Below are positions 53,776 to 64,000 of a stretch of 64,000 nt of DNA, piece after piece. The DNA comes from Dactylonectria macrodidyma. Taxonomy: Eukaryota > Ascomycota > Sordariomycetes > Hypocreales > Nectriaceae. The DNA lies in assembly GCA_020744425.1 (NCBI GenBank), contig JAGMUV010000002.1, positions 620,001 to 684,000 of the forward strand, in the 5' to 3' direction. The notes under the pieces were generated by a model that worked only from the letters and a program-made list of their open reading frames with translations, was not told the origin of the DNA and made no database searches. The first letter of the stretch is position 1, and the number at the start of each line of letters is the position of its first letter. The position numbers and the translations under genes were made by a program.

Positions 53776-56700
53776 GATTGTGTCTGATTACTCCTTCTAG
53801 AGGTAGAGATGAAGAAGCGGTAGGTCAATGGGTAAGACTTTGAGGAGGTTAGGTGGGGGATCGTGGGGATGAGAACGCCGTCGAGATAAGCAAGACAAGG
53901 CAAAGGAAGTGATGTGGGGTAGTGAACAGCAAGAGAGAACAGATGGGACAAATGCTGGGATCGAAGAGGAAATAGAAAAGAGATGGGAAATAACGGCAGA
54001 GGCGGTCACAGAATCGGGAGGGAATGGCGGTGCGAGCTCGGAGGAGTGATAGGCTTATATAAGGTAGTCTACTAGGTTTGGACAGAGGCACAGAGGCTAG
54101 AGGGGTGCACCAAGAAGACCATACGAACAATGGACTGCCTGAATCGCCGCCACACGGGTTGGGGTCCACGGTGTGAATGGGCGGACAAGACAGGGACGAC
54201 GGCGTCCAAGCACGCCCCCAGGTACATGCGGATTGCGGCTCACCGCATTTGAGGGCATCCCAACACCTCAATGGCCAAGGGCAAAGAGGGTCCCCTCGAT
54301 GGCACCATGGGGGGGTGCATGGCGCAGACGGTGGGTCAGGGCCAGGCTGGGCAGTTGAAAAGCCCGGGGATAGCGGAGAACGGGGGCGAGAGAAGAACAA
54401 GGGTCTTCTTTCTTGGCGAGCTAGTGAAGGGGGCTAGCGAAGACAAGCAGAGAGGCGGGAGAAAACTGGAACTAGACTACCAAGTCACGAGTGTGGCTTT
54501 TTAGTCTGGTTGTTGATACTGTAGAGCCTATGTACTATTTAGACGCATGAGTGCAGACTTGGGTGGGATGACCAACACAGGGGAACTATCAGATTCCACC
54601 CCAGCATCCCCAGCGTTTGCCGGCATTCGTGCGTGCTTGGTACATGCAATAGTACTTCGTACAGTGCAATATGTACCCTGTGCCGGCCGACTTGGCCTAC
54701 ATACTACTGTCGAGCCGGCTGTGATCCCTCGTGCATAAGGTTGGTACAGTAACATAGCGGACTGGGCGGCCCAACAACCCAACCACTTGGTTTTCGCTGT
54801 CTATAGCCAACAACCGCTACATCCTGGACTCGACTGCACAGCAAGGTTGGTCCCATTCCCATGGTTCATAACCTACCCGGCCTTCCGGGTTGAAATCCAG
54901 GCTGAAGTCATGCCCAGCGGGCACCAGGCTCCGACGAGGCAGTATCATGTGTCCGTCCAGCTCAGCCTCAGACCGAAGGTCCAAATACAGATGAAAGCAG
55001 CAAGGAACAAAGGGTAGACGGCAGTGGGGGCCAAAAGCAATCTAGAATCGAAAGGATGGGGCAGACCTAAAGCCATTGTCCATCCATTGTCCATCCATTA
55101 CCCGGAACAGCAACAGTATTCGGTCTGTACATTGTCAAACTCCGACCAGGTCTTTCCGGCTCATGCATCCCGTTATCGCCATGACCTCTCTCGACTCACC
55201 GATAGCGATTCCCCGCCACTCCGATTCGCTGGCCGATCAAGCCCCATTATGCTCGGAGGTGGAGAGGAGATAGAAACCCTGGAGTGGGCCTTTCGTTTTA
55301 GGGGTCCATCCCAGCATGCGTTAGCGAACGAGGCGGACAGTGCGGGGGCCTCGTCCGCCTGGACCCTCCTTGCCTCCCCTGTGACATCCCACAGCCGTGC
55401 CTGGCTCCACGGCAGTGTCGCGAGACCTTCTTTTCGGCCGATCCCAAGACTACTGCTGTATGTACAGTTGGGACGGTCGTGGGGGAGGAGACGTTTGCCT
55501 GTTGACTAGAAGTTTCAATGCGACAATGGTTGAAAGAACCTGACCAGGGGGTAAGGCAGCCTAGCTGCAAGTGTGTGTCCAGGGTAAGCGAGTCACAGTG
55601 AGAATGCTGCAACGTCGCAATAGACGAGCCTCATGAGGGCACGCGGGAAGAGGTAACACAGAAACTAACGATGTCGACGGTTTTTTTTCGGTCGGTTGCA
55701 GTGATCCGAACACGGTAGAGACACACTGTCCGAGCAAGCCTCCAGCCGGCCGAGACCCTGAGGCCCGGGAAGACTTGTGGCCGGGATTCATCCAATCGGC
55801 CCCTGAAGGATGCAGAAATCCCACAGCTAAGGTGTGCCTGGCAAACGTTAGTTGTTGTGACTGACAACAATCCCGCCGGCACTGAGTGCCATTCGGCTGG
55901 TCTAGAAAATGACTTTTCGAGGGCGAGAACGGTATCGGCGCATCCGGCAATAGCGGGGCGCTGTTGAGTCGCAACTCTTTTAGTGAGCGTGCATCTGACT
56001 CTCTCACCCTCCACCTTCGCAGATCCATTCATCAGTACCTTCAGTACACAATTCCCACATTTCAGCCTCACAATATCCCCCTGATACGGAGTACTTGCGT
56101 CAATCCGCGCAGACCCTGACGCGATCCCGCCATGGGTCGCCAAAACAAGGCGAAAAGGCGCCCTCGACGAATTGACGAATGGCATCCAGCCCGCCCAGCC
56201 CGGCGCGTCATCCTCTCGAGGCGTCCATCCGTTGCTGTCAGCATCAGCCCAGCTGCCTGCGCGCTTATTTCTTGGGATGTCCATGACTTGCTTGCTGAGC
56301 CTCCTGCCCCTCCCTCTCGACATCCTGTTTCCCGACACTAGACGAGCCTCATGTAGACAATTGCAGGCAAATCCAAGGCCCGAAAAGGCGGACGTGAGGA
56401 AGTACAGGATTTAGGCCGGGCGCTTTTTCTGATGGATGGCAGCCGAAGGGGTGGCCGGACCCTGATCGGCAGGCTTTGCACTACCATGACTAGGCTGCCT
56501 CTCGCCCTCCATCATGACGAAGCCTCTACAGTCCGTTGCATCGTGGGCTTTCCCAATGACTCAATCATCCAGGGACTGCCGCGTCTTCTGATTCCGCTGG
56601 CGCTGACCAGGCACACATTTTTCACGTCGGCCGTTGCCCACCATGGAATTCCAGCGCCTGGTTGAGCTGCCCCGTCAGCAAATCAGCTCTTTCAACGCCT

Positions 56701-57786
56701 TGTGACAAAATCTGTGAATAGGTCCATGCCCGTCTCCTTCTGAGGCCACTGTTACTGGAAGCTGCAAATCCAAGCAACAACAAATCAAGTTTTCTTTCGT
56801 AAGAGAGGGTGAATACGACAGTGACGACGCGGGTGATTGGTCCCCGCTATGTCAGTGGCCGCTGCACGGTCTTTGAGGCCAGAGACTATTTGCTTTGAAG
56901 TCGACGACCCCTTCATTGCAACCCGCAACCTCTCGCTAACATGCCAATTGGTGGGCTGCATCGTCTCGCCTGCCCGTTAAAAACCAGCTGTGAATCCGCC
57001 CTCCTGCAGAGTGGCTTGGGTGATAACGTATAGCACTTATTGCAGCATGCAGGCGGTAGTGACAGTGAGAAAACCCTCAGTGCCTTGTTTGCCCGCATCA
57101 TGAACTTGTGACCAACAGACTGATAGATCGACGGACTAGTGCGTCAACAGTCACGAAAGGGGACATTAGAGACATGTGAATTTGAACGACTTGCTTCCTA
57201 ATCCGTGGAGCCACTTGTCCCCTGCGCCTGAGCTGCATGACCTCCGGCCTCAGCCACCACCGTTGGCCATATGCCGTGCACAAGCCTGTGAAAGCCTTCT
57301 GACGTGCTTTCGAGAAGCATCGCAAGACGTGACACGCTTGTCCTGCCTGCATTGTCGACAGCCATTCGGCGCTTAATAGCTGCGTCTAATAAGTCTCCGA
57401 GTGCCACAGCGTTTGGGCAACGTGCATCCGTGCGGGACAATGCCGGTCGTGCAACAAGCGAGACTGATCGACATGGTTTCGTTTTGACGACCAACATCGG
57501 CCGCGACAACTGTCAAGTTGGTAACTTGGAACTGGGTAAGGATTATACTTGTTGTAGAGGTTATTTAAACGCAAGGGAAATGTGCAGTGAAGATGTTCCA
57601 ATCATGGTTTTTCAAGCTGATGGCCTATCATCCTTCAAACCGTATTTTATGCGAAGATACTTCGTTATACATCACCCCAATTAAAGCTGCAGCATAGACA
57701 GTAGCACCTTATACAACCCATTTACACACCCAAAGTGGATAACGATATAATATGTGATATTGATAAAGCTTCACGTTGAGAATCGC
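53776..57786. other. 4.0-kb gene-poor gap
   Basis: Holds the calpain promoter on its left and the 3' flank of the Nudix gene on its right. The longest frame is 235 codons on the minus strand (55631-56338), starting with a non-ATG codon and showing no motif. GC-rich in 55200-56700. No tRNA, transposon terminal repeat or splice-supported gene found. Confidence 0.5.
54054..54063 (-). promoter_or_regulatory. TATA-like palindrome upstream of the calpain gene
   Basis: CTTATATAAG, the same on both strands, lies about 280 bp before the calpain ATG. Confidence 0.45.
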
Positions 57787-58627
57787 TTATTGCAACATCT
57801 TGGAAGCCTCAATACCCTCCGCAAATGCCCCAACCTTGCCGTCTATCGCGAATCCTTTATCCTGTAGGTTTCTACAGGTCTCATAGAGATATTTCAAGGG
57901 CACCCATAAACATTCGATAAACTCGCCATCTTCCAACTCCGCGACTGGGTTCGCATTCTCTGGCCGCGACGGGTCGATTTTCACATTGATCAGAAAAGTC
58001 TTCGAGCTGCAGGCCCTTGAGTCAGCTAAGGAAGAAGAGGGAATAAGTAAGATTCATACCTGGAAGAAGCTGGGGCTTTAAATCGTACCGTTAGTGACAA
58101 AAAGTCGCTTCATAGGACCTGCATAACTTACCACTCATCAAGATAGGCCGCACTCCCGTACGGTCAGGGATCACCTCGCCAACGTAACCGGTCTCCTCCT
58201 TTAGCTCGCGGAGAGCACACTCCTCAGGAGTTTCGCCTTCATCTATCAACCCAGCCGGGAACTCAATACAAACCTTGCCAGTGGGCGGTCGAAATTGCTT
58301 CTCCAGAAGCACCTCCGTCCCGCCGGGTCGCTGGAGAAGCGCAACAACCTGGACGGCATCCACCACGCTGTCCTTTGGGCGCCCCTTTCGTCGCATTCCC
58401 TCCCATTGGCGAAGCTTGCCGTCGCCGTCTTCGTATTTTATCCTGTGTATGTAAGCTTCGTACCTGGCTGAGAGATTCACGACATAGGTTGAGAGAGTTC
58501 TCACTTGACGAGGTTTATCCATCTCGCCTCGTCATTGTCCTGAAACGTCAGTCGGTAGGCGAACCTAAGTTTGGAACCGAAGACTTACGAGAGGCTCGAC
58601 GGAAATTACTTTGGCTGCTCTCGACAT
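57787..58627 (-). CDS. YSA1: Nudix hydrolase, ADP-ribose pyrophosphatase type
   Basis: Five exons: 58589-58627, 58505-58539, 58132-58442, 58060-58075 (16 nt) and 57787-58006. Introns are 49-62 bp. They join in frame to 206 residues. The N-terminus after splicing (ISVEPLDNDEARWINLVKI) is that of YSA1-like proteins. The complete Nudix box G-x5-E-x7-RE-x2-EE-x-G runs from G89 (GLIDEGETPEECALRELKEE). The 16-nt exon supplies the few residues between the LMS and SSKTFLINVKID segments. The tail has ELEDGEFIE as in the family. Activity: hydrolysis of ADP-ribose to AMP and ribose 5-phosphate, a housecleaning role in the cytosol. An earlier alternative reading of the frame gives a truncated protein, so the spliced model is preferred. 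Confidence 0.9.
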
Positions 58628-59333
58628 CCTCAGGTGCTTTGATGATGTTTGCTACTTTAGGAGTGTGGCTTCGTGAAAGGATGCTGATGTGACGGACGGA
58701 CGAGGGCCAGGTATGCCGTGAAATGAAATCGTAGAAGGGACGCCTACCTGCCTATAATTATCACGAATAGCCTCTTGAGTTTGGAGATGAACTTTTGATG
58801 GCCCTCGAGAAGCGCACAACCGGCCCTTCCCCTCACGAAATGCGGGCAAAAGCTACTCCGGTCCGGATACAAACTCCATCAACTGCAGCCAACCTTGATG
58901 CTTCAATCCTTAAATTCCTGCCACGAACTCAAGGCTGCAAGTGAGCGAAAATTAACGACCCGAGTTCAAGAGTCAATGTTCATTCGTCCATAAATATGGA
59001 AACATATTTCAGATCGTTTAATGAACTGAAGAGATGCGCTGAATTTTTGGGTCTTGCTGTGTTGAGCAAGACGCATTGTTCCTTCCTTGGAAGTCTGAAT
59101 CGTTGCTGCGAGTACACGTGACGGGCTTGATGTTGTTGCGATTTCCTCCTGGCGCGTAGAATCACAGAGACTGCCAACTGCCCGAGTTCTTTTGGGGTCA
59201 TTGATTGTCAATCCTTAATTCATCGCGGCCACATTTTTCAGTTCATTGATACACGCACATCACAGTATTCGATCAAATCTATTGTTTCAATTATTGTCAG
59301 GTCTTCCCAACCGACCCTTCTCCGCCGCCCAAC
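58628..59333. promoter_or_regulatory. Divergent promoter region, YSA1 / Cys-rich hypothetical
   Basis: A 0.7-kb region between two genes read outward. The sequence just before the plus-strand start (TTATTGTCAG, about 59291-59300) could be a 5'-UTR splice acceptor. No coding frame supported. Confidence 0.45.
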
Positions 59334-60804
59334 ATGAGGTCCAGCAAACGCACCAAGTTGTCGAAAAGCGATGATGAGCAAGCTAACAGTCGAAGCGCAT
59401 CGCCGTCTGTGAGTGGCTAGGAGCCTCGCATCTTGCCATCTCAGTCGCCGCCACTGGCATCTCCATCCCGCCGCGCCAGTGATTGGGGCAACGACGATGC
59501 GTATGCACTCCGCGATTCCACTGATGACCAAGACCCCCACGACTTTCGGGATCCCACACCGTACGATCAGGAAGACACAGACGGCTCGTCGACACCGAAG
59601 GCCAGCAGTCAGCGGGGTACGGAACTGACCACCTCAGGACCTTCCTCACCAATCCGGACAGACACCTTTTGGTGTTCTGGTGCTCTTCCTTCGGTGGATC
59701 CCGTGGATGCTTCGCAGCCCCTAGGTCAAAGCCAACTTTCTTTGAGTTTCTTTCCAGCACTGAACCAAGACGAACTTAATCCAGCATCACCGAATTATAC
59801 TCCGGAGCAACTAGAGTTTACGATTCCTATGGATTTGGATACCTCTTCAGATGACGAAGACCTGCCTCCACTGAGCAGATGCCCAACGAGAAACTCTTAC
59901 AATTCCACGCCACCCCTCGATGACAACTACCCTGACCCGGATGATCCTCTGTTGGACTGTATACACGTGGCAACTTCCTCCAGTCCTAATTATCCGCACA
60001 TCCATCAGGAGCGTGTCATCCTACCCGCTGTTTGCCCCGGAAAGAGACAAAAATATCCGCAGCCCGCTATGCGTCGTGACCTTCCAGTCAATTTTCCTCC
60101 ACTGGATGTGGGCGCTAAACTGCCTGGTCTGACAGACGAAATGGCAGATTGGAATGGTGATTTGAACGGCGGTTTTCCGCCTGGCGAAAGCCGGTGGATG
60201 AGCAACTTGGACGGGGCCATTCCGCCACCCCCAGACACAGTTAGTGATATCGATTCGAATCACCCGACACTCTACCCAAACCTGAATCACCCAATTCCAC
60301 TTAACTGGGCATTGGATGGGTTAACTCAAGAACTGGAGAAGGTGCTAACGAAGGCTCTAGGTCACTCGGTTCAACGGAAGGCCCTTCATCAAGTTGCTAA
60401 CAAAGCCACGATTAGATCCTCTAGTCACGGATATCCAAGAAAAGACCAGCAACGTGAGAAATTCTGACGAGACATCATTCGGTTCCAGCCCAACTCCATC
60501 GCGAGAGTCGAGTGCGGCGGCACCCAACGACATCCCCCAATGGACCAGACCGTGGAAACGTAAAGAATTCAAGGAGGATGGCGTGTGGCTTTGTCCCCGT
60601 TGCGAAAGGTTCCTGGACCAAGAAAATCCGAGGTTGAAGGACCGCGAGGAGGTGGTCGGAGCGCATTACAAGCTGGACATCTTCCCTCCTTTTTTGAGAA
60701 AAGCAACGGAACCTCTTCGAAGAAGGAAATGCGGACACTGTGAGCGCGAAAACTTTTGCCACCTCTTCTGGCATTCTAATGGAGGCTCGGAGTCGACCCA
60801 ATAG
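59334..60804 (+). CDS. Hypothetical protein with C-terminal Cys/His-rich module
   Basis: Three exons: 59334-59408, 59445-60239 and 60361-60804, giving 437 residues. The first intron is only 36 bp but contains an in-frame stop, so it must be spliced. The second (GTTAGT donor, GTGCTAAC branch, CTCTAG acceptor, 121 bp) is less certain at its donor. No family is recognised. Residues 1-280 are disordered in appearance: Ser, Pro and Asp-rich with SPPLASPSRR-type stretches. The C-terminus has C368, C371, C414, C417 and C423 with H424 and H428, a C-x2-C ... C-x2-C-x6-C-H arrangement that could bind zinc. The N-terminus is basic (KRTKLSKS) and could be a nuclear signal. If intron 2 is kept, the protein ends after EKF and loses the Cys module. 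Confidence 0.6.
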
Positions 60805-60997
60805 GGAGACGAAGACTTGGAGGAGACCGAATTGAGAGATGAAAACTTGGAGGCGATCCAATGGGGATGGGATTGATTCGAATGGACTACAGATGGTTTC
60901 AGCTGCGTGGTGGGAGAATGAAAGCATGGCTCCAAAGGTCAGACATCAAACGCCGAGGCACCAAGTAGTGACAATGAACAAAGCTGTTGTTGGGATA

Positions 60998-62238
60998 TCA
61001 CACATCAATCCGTCGTGGTGTCTCGTCTGAAGGTAGCGGGGAAGCAGGACCTAGATCATCCTCCAGACCGTCATCAGCCGCTGATGCCAACGCTCGATTC
61101 CTCCTCTCAGCACGTCTTCGCCAAGGCTTGTATGCGAGAATAGATCCCAGACCGACCACGACGAAAACCCCGCAAATGCTGCCACCAATGATGTCAAAAT
61201 GATCGCCAATGGCCGAGACTCCATCCCAAAAGCTGCCCTGGGGTTCTGCGACGTTTTGAATGAGCGACAAGACTTGGATAATTCCAATGAAGGCGGAGAC
61301 GAAGACGGTGATTCCCGTAAGGACAATGGAATAATATAGGATGGCCACCATGTCTCGAGAAAAGGCCTTGGACGTGTACAGTGCCATCATCAAGGCGCCA
61401 TCTGTGGTGTCGAGGAGACACATTCCGGCTATAGCTGATGAGTATGGTTGACAGGAATATTGGGGTCAAACATACCGGTGAATAAGATTGGAAATATTAA
61501 GATCAGCCAGATACTGGTGCCTTGCACGGCCTGAATGCTGGCAATTCCCAGAATGGCAATTTCAGAGCTCGTGTCGAACCCAAGGCCGAAGACGACTCCT
61601 AGAGGATACATTTTCCACGGCCTATCGATGACACGGAAAAGTCCCTTGAAAATTCGCGCCAGGAATCCGCCTCCTTCGAGGGCAAACTGATCCTGGACTT
61701 CGGCATCCTCGCCTGCGTCCTGGAGTCTTTGGCGCTCAGCTAGAACTACCTTGAGGCGCTGCACTAGCTTGTACAGCACCCAGCCGTTGCCCAGGCAGAG
61801 GATAATCAGAAACGCAGCGCTGACGCTGGTGCCGATGATGTTGCCGACGTGGGTAAAGTTGTCGAACCGATCTCTCAGCGCGCCGCTGGTCGCCGCGACG
61901 ACGATGCAAGTCACGATGACGATGGTGCTGTGTCCGAGAGAGAAGAATGTGCCTACGGTAGCTGGTCTCTGGCCCGAGGCGATGAGGCGCCGGGTCATTA
62001 GGTCGATGGCAGAGATGTGGTCAGCGTCTAGGGCATGGCGCAGGCCAAGGACGTAGGATAGGGCGGCGGGCGAGATGAGGGCTGGGTGGAAGGACAGGAC
62101 CACGGCAACGGCGGCCCAGATGATGGCGTTGACGGTGATGAGCAAGCTGATCATGAACAAGCTGTTGTTTGGGATGCCGTGAAGGAATTTGGGCTTGTTG
62201 ATGGCCTGTAGCCGCTGGGGGAGGTTGAATCGCGCCAT
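60998..62238 (-). CDS. Nickel/cobalt transporter, NiCoT family
   Basis: Two exons, 61476-62238 and 60998-61428, with a 47-bp intron, giving 397 residues. The splice joins LFTA to GMCLLDTTDGALM, a family landmark. The metal-selectivity signature H-x4-D-H is present in RHALDADHISAID. Other NiCoT marks are SLGHSTIV and VFGLGFDTSSEIAIL. About eight membrane helices are visible, with a charged loop between the fourth and fifth (ERQRLQDAGEDAEVQD). The C-terminal ~40 residues are cytosolic, with an Arg-rich part. Family role: high-affinity uptake of Ni2+ or Co2+ at the plasma membrane, serving urease in fungi. It converges on the Cys-rich hypothetical gene with a 193-bp spacer. Confidence 0.94.
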
Positions 62239-62913
62239 GATGGGCGACGGCCGATGGACTAAAGTTCGAATTGGAGGTTGCGGTGGTTTTGTCCACGATC
62301 AAGTTACTCACGATCCCAGCGAAAGGGAGACGACAGCAGATAATTCGAAGAATCCTGCCGCAGCGCGACGCAGCTAGAGACACCGAAATGAGAGCAAACC
62401 TCCATCTATTCAAACGACAAGCTTTTTCGACATGGATTGGCGCATTTATAACTGCAAACAAGAGCATTCTTGACCCCGCCTCTGTCCTTCGGCGCCGGCC
62501 CCCCCACCAAACGATTTTACATGCAAGGCGCCGCTCTAGCTCGCCAGTCTTACCAGTGGAAATAATTGAAAGAGGAAACGCGGGAGAAAAGCGGCGCCGG
62601 CCATGCGGGAATCTGCGCGGTAATCGGGCCCAGCGCTTGGCCGCCGCGCCGCCGGCCGTCGAGTTTTATGTGTCTTGTCACATGCGGTTTGGCGCTTCTT
62701 ATCGTAGAGGGAGCTGGTTGGGTAAAAGAAAAAGAAAGCAATTGATAGTCCAGAATGTGAGCACATTACATATGAACTAGAGAAATAGCGGCAATGGCGG
62801 TATATTTAGGGTCGATTTTGAGGTGACAATGCGTCAAGGGTATGGTCTATGGTATGGTCTAATTAACAGCCTCTTCTCTCACTTCAGACTCGACATTCTC
62901 TGGTTTCTAGTCT
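62239..62913. other. Intergenic, NiCoT promoter and Dabb 3' flank
   Basis: A 0.7-kb region, GC-rich at about 62580-62660. Near its right end GGTATGGTCTA occurs twice (62839-62849, 62851-62861). No coding frame supported. Confidence 0.5.
62444..62450 (-). promoter_or_regulatory. TATA-like element of the NiCoT gene
   Basis: On the minus strand the sequence reads TATAAAT, 206-212 bp upstream of the ATG. Confidence 0.4.
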
Positions 62914-63388
62914 TTACAACCCGTGACCTATTGGTACGAAATTCAGCATCGACTCGTCCTCCTGGTCCACCTCAAAGTCGTATCGCGTTACATCTTCGGC
63001 GTACGGCCACAAGTATTGGCTCGTTACTCTAATGTCCCCCAGTCAGCAAACCCGCATCGATTATGATCTGAACCCAAGTTGTTCTTACCTGTGGTGTTCG
63101 CTGCTCGCCTGGTATTCGGCCAGCGCGGCCGCGTCGGGGTGAAAGCTCAACAGGGCGACCTGGAAACCTTTGCTCCGTGCGATGGGGTCGGTTATGGACG
63201 GGCCTCCGACGATGAGGCGCTGGTCTTTGACGCATGAGAGGGATTTGAGGGTCTTGAGTTCGTTGGTGAAGGTGTCTCGGTGGGATTTGTCGACGTCCTC
63301 CTTGAACTTGAACAACACTGCACATGAGATTAGTTTCTCGAAGGGACTCGTATTGAGAGGTTTACTGACCGATGTGAACGACAGTCAT
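62914..63388 (-). CDS. Stress-responsive dimeric A/B barrel (Dabb) protein
   Basis: Three exons: 63370-63388, 63089-63317 and 62914-63028, giving 120 residues. The first exon is only 19 nt and encodes MTVVHI, which joins VLFKFKEDV to make the usual Dabb start. The second splice gives EHHRVTSQYLWPYAEDVTRYDFEV, the closing strand of the barrel. Length and these motifs match small Dabb proteins, which act as dimers in the cytosol; some fungal members are induced by stress or work in polyketide chemistry. No signal peptide. The exact reaction is unknown. Confidence 0.9.
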
Positions 63389-63812
63389 GATTGCAATTTT
63401 TTTTTGAGTCTTCTTCCGTTATCAGATTGATTGGCAGTAGTCTGTTGCCTTGGGGCCCAGGACCTTTAATAAGACGACTCTCGAGGTCACTTGCACCAGG
63501 TCGGAGAAACCCCGAACCTGACGAGCATCACAAGACGTGCAACGGGAATTGTCCGCAAGCGTTCGTCCGAGGAATCATAGAATGTGACGATGACTCCGTT
63601 TTTATCAAACGGGATCCATTTACACAGGCTATACGAGCCGATGGACCAGTATTTGCTTCTGGTGGCGAGACGGGCGGACGTTTACCGTCGTGGGCATATG
63701 GGTGGACGACTTGATATCCAGGTGCGCAGACATGGTGAGTTGAAGTACAGACTGTAGACATGTACAATTAACCATGCAGTACTAAGATTTAAGTATACAA
63801 ACTAAGATTTAA
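63389..63812. other. Intergenic, Dabb promoter and dehydrogenase 3' flank
   Basis: A 0.4-kb region with AT-rich right part. The 12-bp direct repeat at 63781-63812 lies immediately after the dehydrogenase stop. Nothing else seen. Confidence 0.5.
63781..63812 (+). repeat. Direct repeat of 12 bp
   Basis: ACTAAGATTTAA occurs at 63781-63792 and again at 63801-63812, just beyond the stop of the partial dehydrogenase. Confidence 0.8.
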
Positions 63813-64000
63813 CTACTTAGAATCAAGTGTTACGAATTCCTTGGCCTCCACCTTTTTCGCTTCTCCATTCAGCGCATCAATCTCAGCCTGGACGAGCGGA
63901 ATGCCAGTCTTCTCGCGCTCGACCTGCGCGAGCTGCTCCAGCTCACCCGGGAAGTAGATGCGGTCGACGCCGGCCGCTTTGTCGCACCCGACGACGCGCT
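63813..64000 (-). CDS. C-terminal end of an LDH2/malate-type dehydrogenase (partial)
   Basis: An open frame enters from the right edge and ends at the TAG at 63813. Its 62 visible codons include CDKAAGVDRIYFPGELEQ and a following EREKTGIPLVQAEIDAL segment. The RIYFPGE...EREKxGIPL pattern is the ending of the LDH2/malate-L-lactate dehydrogenase family (NAD(P)-dependent 2-hydroxyacid oxidoreductases such as ureidoglycolate or malate dehydrogenase types). A Lys/Glu-rich tail of about 20 residues ends it. The catalytic part lies outside the window, so the family call is moderate and the substrate is open. Confidence 0.65.
   Translation of the reverse strand, partial: RVVGCDKAAGVDRIYFPGELEQLAQVEREKTGIPLVQAEIDALNGEAKKVEAKEFVTLDSK

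Noticed and set aside
55631..56338. A 235-codon minus-strand frame in the 4.0-kb gap
   Set aside because: Non-ATG start, no motif, uneven composition and no splice-supported extension.

Overview
The window is nuclear DNA from a filamentous ascomycete. Most genes carry one to five short introns (36-89 bp, plus one each of 121 and 223 bp) with GT/AG ends and CTAAC or CTGAC branch sites. There are no operons, and intergenic spaces are 0.2-4.2 kb. The gene set (ATG17, RIO1, an RNA-dependent RNA polymerase, an A-T-R-SDR NRPS-like enzyme, a LaeA-like methyltransferase, a Zn2Cys6 regulator, a fungal arylsulfotransferase) fits Pezizomycotina. Sordariomycetes, perhaps Hypocreales, is my inference from protein flavour and not shown by the sequence. 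I see no tRNA, rRNA, CRISPR array or intact transposon.

Layout, left to right. A truncated hypothetical gene (1-507, -) is followed by an NmrA-like oxidoreductase (-), a secreted aspartic protease (+) and RIO1 kinase (+). RIO1 converges on a six-exon Zn2Cys6 factor (-), which diverges from a large RNA-dependent RNA polymerase gene (+) across a 1-kb promoter region. The polymerase converges on a LaeA-like methyltransferase (-). Next come a membrane-anchored arylsulfotransferase-like protein (-), a 4.2-kb gap, and a secreted LPMO-like protein with a very acidic tail (-). The NPS10-type enzyme (-), a small two-exon hypothetical gene (-), an SRPK-like kinase (-) and an amino-acid permease (-) follow. 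After a 4.1-kb gap come PNS1 (+), a 71-residue membrane protein (-), ATG17 (-) and a calpain-like protease (-). A 4.0-kb gap precedes a YSA1-type Nudix hydrolase (-), a hypothetical protein with a Cys-rich end (+), a nickel/cobalt transporter (-), a Dabb-domain protein (-) and the 3' end of an LDH2-family dehydrogenase (-).

The genes do not form one pathway. Most are housekeeping or conserved accessory genes: ribosome maturation, autophagy, transport, Nudix housecleaning and RNA silencing. The NPS10-type enzyme has no tailoring cluster around it, so it is probably a conserved stand-alone reductase rather than part of a secondary-metabolite cluster. Exon boundaries were worked out by hand from splice signals, frame continuity and family motifs. 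For each multi-exon model the summed coding length is a multiple of three.

The most noteworthy items are the acidic-tailed LPMO-like protein, the hypothetical gene in which keeping or removing one intron decides whether a Cys-rich module is present, a 16-nt micro-exon in the Nudix gene, a 36-bp intron, and a GC-rich island with a hairpin in the largest gap.
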